Source: Corallococcus carmarthensis
Lineage (GTDB): Bacteria > Myxococcota > Myxococcia > Myxococcales > Myxococcaceae
DNA: 64,000 nt
NCBI RefSeq assembly: GCF_003611695.1
Contig: NZ_RAWE01000005.1
Coordinates: forward strand, 1 to 64,000
Reading direction: 5' to 3'
Shown piece by piece: positions 57,409 to 64,000 of the stretch. Positions within the stretch are counted from its first letter, which is position 1, and each line of letters begins with the position of its first letter. The notes beneath the pieces were generated by a model. That model saw only the letters and a program-made list of their open reading frames with translations. It was not told where the DNA came from and did no database searches. Both the position numbers and the translations under genes were made by a program.

Positions 57409-57807
57409 CTACTGGAGGGACGGCTGCTCCGGCTCCTCCTTGCCCGTCTTGGCCACGGCGTAATCCTCCGCGCCGGTGAAGTCGACGACGCGGCAGGGCT
57501 CATCGCCCACGACCCAGGCGTCATGGCCTGACGGGACGAAGGCGACGTCGCCCGGCTCCAGGTCCAGCTCCTGGCCGTCCTTCATCTGGATGTGCATCCG
57601 CCCGGACAGGACGCTGAGGGTGTGGACCACCTCGCAGCTCTCCGTGCCCGCGATGGGCTTCACGTGCTGCGACCATTGCCAGCCGGGTTCGAAGTAGCCC
57701 CGGCCAATGCTGAGCGCTCCCAGGTTCAGGACGATGGCCTCTCCGTGCGAAACGAAGGGCCGGCGCTCGTCCGCCTCGTTGGCCTTCTTGATGATGGCGC
57801 GTGCCAT
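57409..57807 (-). CDS. Small cupin-domain protein
   Basis: 132 residues, ATG 57807 with GGAGGAG upstream. Single beta barrel with PGWQWSQHVKPIAGTESCEV, HTLSVLSGRMHIQMKDG, DLEPGDVAFVPSGHDAWVVG, the two cupin motifs. The metal-binding His/Glu set is partly kept. Convergent with the FAD enzyme gene (22-base gap). May sense or modify a small molecule; no specific function. Confidence 0.85.
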   Translation of the reverse strand: MARAIIKKANEADERRPFVSHGEAIVLNLGALSIGRGYFEPGWQWSQHVKPIAGTESCEVVHTLSVLSGRMHIQMKDGQELDLEPGDVAFVPSGHDAWVVGDEPCRVVDFTGAEDYAVAKTGKEEPEQPSLQ

Positions 57808-57982
57808 GGTGCGACTCCTCCCGGTGAATGGGTCCAAGAGGAAAGCTGGGGGCCGCGAGCGCTGGAGGAAAGGGTTGGAGCCCGGACACGGCGGTGGACT
57901 GGAGCACGGGGTGTAGCGCCCGTCCCCACCTCCGTACCTTCGTGCCGCAGCAGCCGACCTGCTTCTCACAGGGAGTTGAGCC

Positions 57983-59041
57983 ATGCGCCTTCCGTCGCGC
58001 CTTGCCCTCTGGGCATGTCTGGTCATCGCGCAGGGATGCCGCACGCATCACGAGCCACCTCCCGCGCCCCCCCCCACGCCGCCCATCGCCACCGCCCGGC
58101 CGCTCCACCTGGCGAGCCCGGAAGCCATCGAGTTCGAGTTCGGACGGGCCCAGGCCACCGCCTGCAATTGCTTCAAGTCGGACGCCACCGCGAAGGAGGG
58201 GGGCGCGTGCGACACGCCGCGCTTTGGCTCGTACCTGCTCGCGCTGACCTGGGCGCCCACCTTCTGCCGGACCCATCCAGACAAGGAGGAGTGCGAGCAC
58301 CTGGAGGACACCTTCGGCGCGACGCACCTCACCCTCCATGGCCTGTGGCCCCAGTTCAACGACGAGGAGGCGCGGGAGCTGAACTGCACCTATCCGGCGT
58401 TCTGCGGCGGGCTCTGCGAGTGCAAGAACAGCGACGCCCCTTCGCGGTGCTTCCCCGACCCCGCCACGATTCCGCCAGCGATGGGCACCTACGGTCCGGG
58501 CTTCGTCACGGACAACTTCTTCCTCGCGAACCACGAGTGGCCCAAGCACGGCAGCTGCACGGGGATGGATGCCCGCACCTACTTCCAGAGCAACATCGAC
58601 GCGCTGCTGTCATTGCCTGGCGACCAGGGGACGCCGGCCGCGCTCAGGGACAACGTCGGCGGGAGCGTGAAGCTGGAGGACCTGCGCGCCTCGTTCGGAC
58701 AGGGGGACAGCGTCGCCTTCGCTTGCGATCCGGGCTGCAACCTCATGGAGGTGGGGATCTGCTTCGCGGTGGATGATCAGCGGCGGCCCTCCGCGCGCAT
58801 GACGTGCCCGAAGAGCGTGACCAGCGGCGCCACCAACAACTGCGTGGGCAATGGCTCTCAGCCCCGCTGCCCCACCGTGAAGATTCAAGCCGCGAAGCCC
58901 TTCGACCCCGGCGGCGGACCGTCCTCCACCTGCGGGCAGCCGGGCCAGGGCCCCGCGTGCACGAATGATCAGCTCTGCCAGAACCAGGGCTGGGTCCGCT
59001 GCGCGCGCTCCGGGTGCTGCACCACCGTGCCCAAGCGCTGA
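57983..59041 (+). CDS. Ribonuclease T2 family lipoprotein
   Basis: 352 residues; lipobox VIAQGC (Cys19), then a Pro-rich linker. The two catalytic blocks are HLTLHGLWPQ (His119) and HEWPKHGSC (His184, Lys188, His189). There are many cysteines in CNCFKSD and CGGLCECKNS and in the C-terminal tail CQNQGWVRCARSGCCTTVPK, likely disulphides. RNase T2 enzymes cut RNA at any base to 2',3'-cyclic ends and act outside the cytosol; here membrane-anchored, perhaps to digest prey RNA. The stop is one base away from that of dusA. Confidence 0.9.
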   Translation: MRLPSRLALWACLVIAQGCRTHHEPPPAPPPTPPIATARPLHLASPEAIEFEFGRAQATACNCFKSDATAKEGGACDTPRFGSYLLALTWAPTFCRTHPDKEECEHLEDTFGATHLTLHGLWPQFNDEEARELNCTYPAFCGGLCECKNSDAPSRCFPDPATIPPAMGTYGPGFVTDNFFLANHEWPKHGSCTGMDARTYFQSNIDALLSLPGDQGTPAALRDNVGGSVKLEDLRASFGQGDSVAFACDPGCNLMEVGICFAVDDQRRPSARMTCPKSVTSGATNNCVGNGSQPRCPTVKIQAAKPFDPGGGPSSTCGQPGQGPACTNDQLCQNQGWVRCARSGCCTTVPKR

Positions 59042-59042
59042 A

Positions 59043-60056
59043 TCAGGCCACGGCCTGGAGGTCGGCGTCGCGCGGCACCTTCGCGGCGGCGGCGCGCACG
59101 ATCTCCGGGCTCGCGCCGTCCTTGTGGGCGTTCTCGCTCAGGTGGCGGCGCCAGGCTCGCGCGCCGGGCAGGCCCTGGAAGAGGCCCAGCATGTGCCGGG
59201 TGATGGCGCCCAGCGGCGCCCCCTGGCTCATCTGCGCTTCGATGTAGGGCAGCATCGCGTCCACCACCTCATGCCGCGTGAGGGGCGCCTGCGTGCTTCC
59301 GAAGAAGCGCCGGTCCGCGTCCGCCAGCAGGTACGGGGACTCGTAGGGCGCGCGGCCCATCATCACGCCGTCCACGCGGCCCAGGTGCTCCGCCGCCGCG
59401 TCCAGCGTCTTGATGCCGCCGTTGAGGCTGATGTCCAGGTGCGGGTATTCCGCCTTGAGCCGGTGCACCAGGTCGTAGCGCAGGGGCGGCACGTCCCGGT
59501 TCTCCTTGGGGGAGAGGCCCTGCAGCCACGCCTTGCGCGCGTGCACGATGAAGCGCGTGCAGCCCGCCGCGGAGACGCGCCGCACGAAGTCCTCCAGCGT
59601 GGGCCACTCCTCCATGTCGTCGATGGCGATGCGCGACTTCACCGTCACCGGGATGCGCACCGCTTCGCGCATGGCGGCGACACCGCGGGCCACCAGGTCC
59701 GGCTCCGCCATCAGGCACGCGCCGAAGCGGCCGGACTGCACGCGGTCGCTGGGGCAGCCCACGTTGAGGTTGATCTCGTCGTAGCCCCACTCCTCGCCAA
59801 TGCGCGCGGAGGCGGCCAGGTCCGCGGGCTCCGAGCCGCCCAGTTGGAGGGCCACCGGGTGCTCGGCGGGCGTGAAGCCCAGCAGGCGGTCGCGCTTGCC
59901 GTGGAGGATCGCGCCCGTGGTCACCATCTCCGTGTAGAGCAGCGTGTGGCGGGAGAGGAGCCGGAAGAAGTACCGGCAGTGCCGGTCCGTCCAGTCCATC
60001 ATCGGCGCGACACACAGCGGCATGGGGTAGGCCAGGGCAGTCATCGCCCTACCCAT
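59043..60056 (-). CDS. dusA: tRNA-dihydrouridine synthase (DusA-like)
   Basis: 337 residues from ATG 60056, which has GGGAG upstream; ATG 60044 is also possible. FMN barrel: LCVAPMMDWTDRHCRYFF, NLNVGCPSDRV with the catalytic Cys, RFIVHARKAWLQGLSPKENR, VDGVMMGRAPYESP. Reduces uridines in the D-loop of tRNA with NADPH. The 20/20a specificity (DusA type) follows from the KAWLxGLSPKENR motif. Last gene of a four-gene minus-strand run. Confidence 0.93.
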   Translation of the reverse strand: MGRAMTALAYPMPLCVAPMMDWTDRHCRYFFRLLSRHTLLYTEMVTTGAILHGKRDRLLGFTPAEHPVALQLGGSEPADLAASARIGEEWGYDEINLNVGCPSDRVQSGRFGACLMAEPDLVARGVAAMREAVRIPVTVKSRIAIDDMEEWPTLEDFVRRVSAAGCTRFIVHARKAWLQGLSPKENRDVPPLRYDLVHRLKAEYPHLDISLNGGIKTLDAAAEHLGRVDGVMMGRAPYESPYLLADADRRFFGSTQAPLTRHEVVDAMLPYIEAQMSQGAPLGAITRHMLGLFQGLPGARAWRRHLSENAHKDGASPEIVRAAAAKVPRDADLQAVA

Positions 60057-60129
60057 ATCCGGACTCCCGCCGTCCGCCCAGGGTCTCCCGAGGCCCCCTC
60101 CGAAGGCAGGCGGCCCGCCGGGCACCGGC

Positions 60130-60660
60130 TCAGGCGGGAGCGCTGAGCACCACGCCCTGCTCCGCGAGCCACCCGTCCACCAGCCGCTGGCCGGCGTCCG
60201 TCAGCGTGAAGCCCAGCCCGGCCCACTGCTGGCCGTTGAGCATCACCACCTGCCCCAGCGCGCGGGCGAAGGCCACCTCCGGCGCCGCGTGCTTGAGCAG
60301 CGCGCCCGCGTAGTGGTGGAGGAACAGGTCGAAGTTCTTCGCGAAGTCCGGGTGCCCGGGAAGCGAGTCGCTGCGCGTGTCCGCCGCCACGTCATACGCC
60401 TGGATGAGCGCGCCGAAGCCCAGCACCTCCACCAGGAACGCATGCATCCGCTCCTGCCCTCGCACCCGGCCGGGCAACCACCGCTCCGGCCCCGCCGGCG
60501 TCTGGAACGTCCACAGCCCCCGCTGACGCGTGGCGGCGAACGGCAGCCCCCCACCCTGCCGCTCAAGCCGGGCCACGCGGCGGTGCACCCGCAGGGGTGC
60601 CGCCTCTGAACGCGCGGGGAAGTAGACGATGACCGCCGGGGCCGAGCGGGCGCAGTTCAT
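60130..60660 (-). CDS. Conserved hypothetical protein
   Basis: 176 residues from ATG 60660; an ATG 12 bases upstream is in frame. RMHAFLVEVLGFGALIQAYD, FAKNFDLFLHHYAGALLKHA and QVVMLNGQQWAGLGFTLTDA are non-repetitive, gene-like and Arg-rich at the N-terminus (RRVARLERQGGGLPFAATRQ). No family recognised. It lies between dusA and the synthase gene on the same strand. Confidence 0.65.
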   Translation of the reverse strand: MNCARSAPAVIVYFPARSEAAPLRVHRRVARLERQGGGLPFAATRQRGLWTFQTPAGPERWLPGRVRGQERMHAFLVEVLGFGALIQAYDVAADTRSDSLPGHPDFAKNFDLFLHHYAGALLKHAAPEVAFARALGQVVMLNGQQWAGLGFTLTDAGQRLVDGWLAEQGVVLSAPA

Positions 60661-60744
60661 GGGGGACACCACTCCAGAGGGGGAACACCTGCACCGGAAT
60701 TATCCGGCGTCAGTGCCCTGGAGTTGCTTCCTGGACAACGCTTT

Positions 60745-61716
60745 TCAGGGCCCCCCGGGCATGGGTCCGGCGAGCGCCTCCACGGCCTCGGGGAGCATGC
60801 CGCGGTCGAGCGCGGCCTGGAGCATGTTCAGCTGGGCGGACACCACCGCGCGCGACACCTTGGCGCCCGCGCCGTCGCGCACGAGCAGTTCCAGGGTGGC
60901 CTGGGCCAGCAGCAGCGGCATCGTGGTGAAGGCGAGCACGTCCCGGGGCGCCCCCGCCAGGTGCAGGGCCCGCACGTAGCGCGCGGCCGCGATCAAATCC
61001 TCGCCCGCGAGCCGCTCCACGTCCTGGAGCTGGACGCCCTCCGGCAGCCACACGCGGCCCTCCTTCCGGTCCTGCCGCGCGTCCTTGAGGATGTTGACCA
61101 GCTGGAGCCCTTCGCCGAACAGCGGGGCCAGCGAGCGCAGGTTCGGCGCGTACATCGCGAGGCGCGGATCCAGGACGAACAGCTCCGTGAGCAGCTCGCC
61201 CACCAGTCCCGCCACGATGTAGCAATAGTCACGCAGGGACTGGAGCGACCCCAGCTGCAACAGCCCGCCTTCGGAGGCGCCGGCCAGCACCTGCCCCATG
61301 CCCTGCACCGTCTTCAGCACGAAGTGGCGCAGGATGGCGCCGGCCTCCGGGCGGATCGCGTCCAGGCTCGCCAGCAGCGTGGGGGTGCTCGCGAGGAGGT
61401 CCAGATAGCCCGCGTTCTCACTGGGAGGGCGCGACAGCCACTCGCGCGACAGCGCCCCGGCGTCCACGCCCGGGGTCTCCTGGAGCAGGGACTCGAAGGC
61501 GGCCAGCGCCTGGCGCCGCTCGTCGCGCGTCCAGGGGGCGGCGTCCTCCAGGGTGTCGGCGACGCGCAGGAGCAGGTAGCCCAGGCCCACCTCCCGGCGC
61601 AGCGGCTCGTCGAGCAGCGGGATGGCGAGCGCGAACGTGCGGCTGGTCCGCTCCAGGAAGTCCGCCAGCTCGTCATCCCGGAACGGCAGGGCCGTCTCAG
61701 TGGGGGCGTCACTCAA
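60745..61716 (-). CDS. Squalene/phytoene synthase family protein
   Basis: 323 residues from a TTG at 61716 with GGAGGACGG upstream; a GTG at 61770 is an alternative. The trans-isoprenyl synthase motifs are LLLRVADTLEDAAPW (first Asp-rich block) and LQLVNILKDARQDRKEGRVW (second), with RTSRTFALAIPLL and YCYIVAGLVGELLTELF typical of the family. Members join two prenyl diphosphates to squalene or phytoene. The pathway here is unknown; myxobacteria make carotenoids and sterols/hopanoids. Confidence 0.88.
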   Translation of the reverse strand: MSDAPTETALPFRDDELADFLERTSRTFALAIPLLDEPLRREVGLGYLLLRVADTLEDAAPWTRDERRQALAAFESLLQETPGVDAGALSREWLSRPPSENAGYLDLLASTPTLLASLDAIRPEAGAILRHFVLKTVQGMGQVLAGASEGGLLQLGSLQSLRDYCYIVAGLVGELLTELFVLDPRLAMYAPNLRSLAPLFGEGLQLVNILKDARQDRKEGRVWLPEGVQLQDVERLAGEDLIAAARYVRALHLAGAPRDVLAFTTMPLLLAQATLELLVRDGAGAKVSRAVVSAQLNMLQAALDRGMLPEAVEALAGPMPGGP

Positions 61717-61808
61717 GGAACCGTCCTCCGGAACGGGCGCACTTCTTCCGCCCGGCGCCCTCACTGCCACAAGCCACCCACCGACACACGCGAGAACGTT
61801 CGCGCGAC

Positions 61809-61840
61809 GCGCGCGGGGCCCGGATGGGACACCCGCGCGC
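61809..61840 (-). terminator. Terminator after the C69 dipeptidase gene
   Basis: GCGCGCGGG (61809-61817) pairs with CCCGCGCGC (61832-61840), 16 bases below the minus-strand stop at 61856. Confidence 0.65.
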
Positions 61841-61855
61841 CGGGTTTCCAGGGCC

Positions 61856-63541
61856 TCAGGGCGCCGGAGCGACCGTCGGCTTCGGGGCGGGCTGCGCGGG
61901 CGCGGCGGGCTTCGGCTCCGGCTTCTCGTGGGACTCCAGCATCTTGCCGTTGTCGGCCGCGATGCGGCGGTACCACGCGTCCGGGTAGCGCGGGTGGCCC
62001 ACCTTGCCCGTGGCGTCGCGCACGTTGCCGTCGATGTACTTCACCAGCATCTGCTCGCCCAGCTTGCGCCAGCGCGCGTGGACCTTGTCACCCTGCTGCA
62101 TGGAGTACTCGGTGAGGTACTGGCGGGCCTGCTCCGGCGTCCGCTTGTAGAGCACCTGCGCGATGCTCTCCACGTTGGCCTGATCCGCCAGGAACTGGCC
62201 CTCCAGGTCCCCCTGCGCCTTCTGCACGTCCACAATCATGTCGCTCCAGCGCCCGTAGGCCTGGTTCGACACCCAGTTGAAGACCCAGAAGGACGAATCC
62301 CAGGAGAACTCGCCGCGGCTGGCCACGCCCTGGGCGAAGTTCTTCGGCACCTGCCGGATGCCCGCGTACATGGGCGTGTAGACCGTGGTGAAGGTGTCAT
62401 CCACGCCGAACCAGAGCACCCCGCCAATGGCGTCCGGCAGCCCCGAGCGCATCTGCGCGACGAAGGAGAAGCCCGTCTGCTGCGTGGAGATGGCGCGCTC
62501 GTGCACGTAGTTCTTGCCGTCCACGTCCCACGTCATCGGGCGCCAGCGGTAGGGCACCGCGTAGGGCCCCGCGCCCACGTCCTTGGACATGTCCAGCGGC
62601 GTGCCCTCGTAGTGGTCGCGCATGAGCGCCATGGCGTCCTGCACGGACACCTTCTTGTCCGGCTTCACCCACAGGGGCAGCCGCTTCGCCGTGTCCGCGC
62701 CGTCCGCGTACTCCACGCCCAGCTTCAGGGACGGGGCCGCGCGGCGGAAGATGCTCCACACGCGCGCCTCGCTGAAGCGCTGCCCGCCGAAGTCCAGCGG
62801 GTGGTACGTGTCCGCGAAGCTGAAGTCCTTGTCCGCGCCCGTGTACCAGCCCTTCGCGCGCGCGAAGGAGATGACGTCCGGCGCGTACAGCGTGGTGGCG
62901 CTGTCGTTGAGCGGGAACTGGCGGATGCGCGACTGGTTGGCGTGCGCGGAGATGGAGCCGTCCGGCAGCTTGCGGGCCACCCACACCGCGCCCTTCTGGC
63001 CTTCGCCCTTGCCAATCATCTCCAGGATCCACGCCTCCTTCGGATCCGCGATGGAGAACGACTCACCGGTGGAGGCGTAGCCGTACTCGGAGACCAGGTC
63101 CGCCATCACCTGGATGGCCTCGCGCGCCGTCTTCGCGCGCTCCAGCGTGATGTAGATGAGCGAGCCGTAGTCGATGATGCCCGCGGGCCCCTCCAGCTCC
63201 TTGCGGCCCGTGAAGGTGGACTCGCTGATGGACAGCTGGTGCTCGTTCATGTTGCCCACCACCGAATAGGTGGCGGCCGGCTGCTTGATGCGGCCCAGGA
63301 ACTTGCCGGTGTCCCATTCCATGACGTCGCGCATGGCGCCGGCCGCGTGGCGGCGCGCGGGCGTGTAGTACAGCTCGCCGTACAGTTCGTGCGCGTCCGC
63401 CGCGTAGGTGATGAACGTGGAGCCGTCCGTCGTGGCGCCCTTCGTCACCAGCATGCTGGTGCAGGCGTCCGCGACGACGGGGGCCACCAGCACCGCCGTC
63501 AGCGGCAGCGCGGTGAAGAGGATGGAAGGGAATCGGTTCAT
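61856..63541 (-). CDS. Secreted C69-family dipeptidase
   Basis: 561 residues. Signal peptide ends ADACTSMLV, so Cys27 becomes the N-terminal nucleophile after cleavage, as in C69/Ntn hydrolases. TSMLVTKGATTDGSTFITYA, SVVGNMNEHQLSISESTF, GESFSIADPKEAWILEMIGK and TTLYAPDVISFARAKGW are family blocks. C-terminal Pro/Ala tail (KPEPKPAAPAQPAPKPTVAP) is probably a flexible linker. Cleaves dipeptides, including from food proteins. Gene starts near the window's right part and is followed by the synthase gene. Confidence 0.9.
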   Translation of the reverse strand: MNRFPSILFTALPLTAVLVAPVVADACTSMLVTKGATTDGSTFITYAADAHELYGELYYTPARRHAAGAMRDVMEWDTGKFLGRIKQPAATYSVVGNMNEHQLSISESTFTGRKELEGPAGIIDYGSLIYITLERAKTAREAIQVMADLVSEYGYASTGESFSIADPKEAWILEMIGKGEGQKGAVWVARKLPDGSISAHANQSRIRQFPLNDSATTLYAPDVISFARAKGWYTGADKDFSFADTYHPLDFGGQRFSEARVWSIFRRAAPSLKLGVEYADGADTAKRLPLWVKPDKKVSVQDAMALMRDHYEGTPLDMSKDVGAGPYAVPYRWRPMTWDVDGKNYVHERAISTQQTGFSFVAQMRSGLPDAIGGVLWFGVDDTFTTVYTPMYAGIRQVPKNFAQGVASRGEFSWDSSFWVFNWVSNQAYGRWSDMIVDVQKAQGDLEGQFLADQANVESIAQVLYKRTPEQARQYLTEYSMQQGDKVHARWRKLGEQMLVKYIDGNVRDATGKVGHPRYPDAWYRRIAADNGKMLESHEKPEPKPAAPAQPAPKPTVAPAP

Positions 63542-63770
63542 GGCGGCGCAATCTAGCAGGACCTTCGCCCGCTGCCCGCCCGGGCAGGTTGCCCGACCGT
63601 CAGGCACCCGGGCCCCTGCCGCACGACGCCATGCGTGAAGCCGATGGCCGCCGAGCGCCGCGCTACTTCCTGGCCCTCACGCTGGATGGCACCCGCCATG
63701 CCGGGACGCTAGGGTTGCCTTTTCCCGCCCCGGGGCCATCCGAACCCCAGGGCTCCCTTTGGAGGAAGCC

Positions 63771-63926
63771 GTGACGGAGATCGTGGTGGGCCTGGTGGTG
63801 TTCTTCGTCCTCACGGTCGTCCTGGGCCCCGCCCTGTGGAGTTCCCGCATCTGGTGGAGCAAGGCGGACCGCGAGCAGGTGAAGGACAAGCACGGCCGCC
63901 CCCGCAAGGACGCGAAGGACGCGTAG
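63771..63926 (+). CDS. Small single-pass membrane protein
   Basis: 51 residues from a GTG with GGAGGA five bases upstream (63761-63766). TEIVVGLVVFFVLTVVLGPA is one transmembrane helix, then the charged tail WSKADREQVKDKHGRPRKDA. Its short length and GTG start make it easy to miss. Function unknown; the tail is cytosolic if the positive-inside rule holds. Confidence 0.6.
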   Translation: MTEIVVGLVVFFVLTVVLGPALWSSRIWWSKADREQVKDKHGRPRKDAKDA

Positions 63927-63952
63927 GGCGGCCGCTGGAAGGACCTGGGGGG

Positions 63953-64000
63953 CTACTCGTCGGTCTGCCGCAGCGCGGCCAGCACGTTGAGGTCCTCCAG
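63953..64000 (-). CDS. 3' end of a gene continuing beyond the window (partial)
   Basis: Sixteen codons reading LEDLNVLAALRQTDE and a TAG at 63953-63955 (minus strand). The product cannot be identified from this tail. Confidence 0.5.
   Translation of the reverse strand: MEDLNVLAALRQTDE

Noticed and set aside
63589-63774. 61-codon frame before the small membrane gene.
   Set aside because: Overlaps the ribosome binding site and start of the better supported GTG gene; proline-rich and without motif.

Overview
The window is very GC-rich bacterial DNA. It carries a Myxococcota-style C-terminal sorting tail (positions 2-169), many lipoproteins, secreted proteases and repeat proteins, several chemoreceptors, a multi-PAS histidine kinase, an M4 peptidase, and many GTG starts. 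This fits a chromosomal segment of a predatory myxobacterium, most likely Myxococcus or Corallococcus; the genus is inferred from style, not from a marker gene.

Layout. 0-10 kb is housekeeping: an RsmB-type rRNA methyltransferase, an M61 peptidase, a zinc-ribbon membrane protein, RNase HII coupled to a small cysteine/histidine protein, a duplicated peptidoglycan-binding/NlpC protein followed by a frame-shifted lysozyme-like tail, and a MarR-VOC operon whose nested palindrome abuts the start codon. 10-15 kb holds a DUF3060 secreted protein, a stretch with a decayed coding frame, and a compact porin / short phosphate-type binding protein / chemoreceptor operon. 15-20 kb (minus strand) holds a subtilase-like lipoprotein, a Hint-domain lipoprotein, and a cysteine-rich protein with a small Tat-exported partner.

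19.8-24.9 kb is a 5-kb island bounded by a 74-bp direct repeat that duplicates the 3' end of a DUF885 lipoprotein gene. It contains an IS630 transposase relic, a 44-residue cysteine-containing peptide gene, a TPR protein with an NTPase-like N-terminus, and a full ABC exporter. This is the best candidate for an undescribed system: an exported, possibly modified peptide with a TPR partner.

25-38 kb carries surface and secreted proteins: DUF885 lipoprotein, collagen-like lipoprotein, GMC oxidoreductase, a multi-PAS histidine kinase, a thermolysin-like M4 peptidase, a 14-repeat RCC1 lipoprotein, and two related small secreted proteins. 38-50 kb is regulatory and accessory: three LysR genes (one sharing a TTTCCA-N4-TGGAAA operator with its neighbouring SDR gene), an aldo/keto reductase, a TetR / lactonase-like lipoprotein / HEAT operon, a MazF-like protein without a visible antitoxin, a CPBP membrane protease and a frame-shifted gene. 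50-55 kb is a CheA-MCP-CheW-CheR operon without CheB or CheY. 55.6-64 kb holds a phytoene-desaturase-like FAD enzyme, a cupin, RNase T2, DusA, a squalene/phytoene synthase family protein, a C69 dipeptidase and a short membrane protein. The window ends inside another minus-strand gene. No rRNA, tRNA or CRISPR array was recognised.
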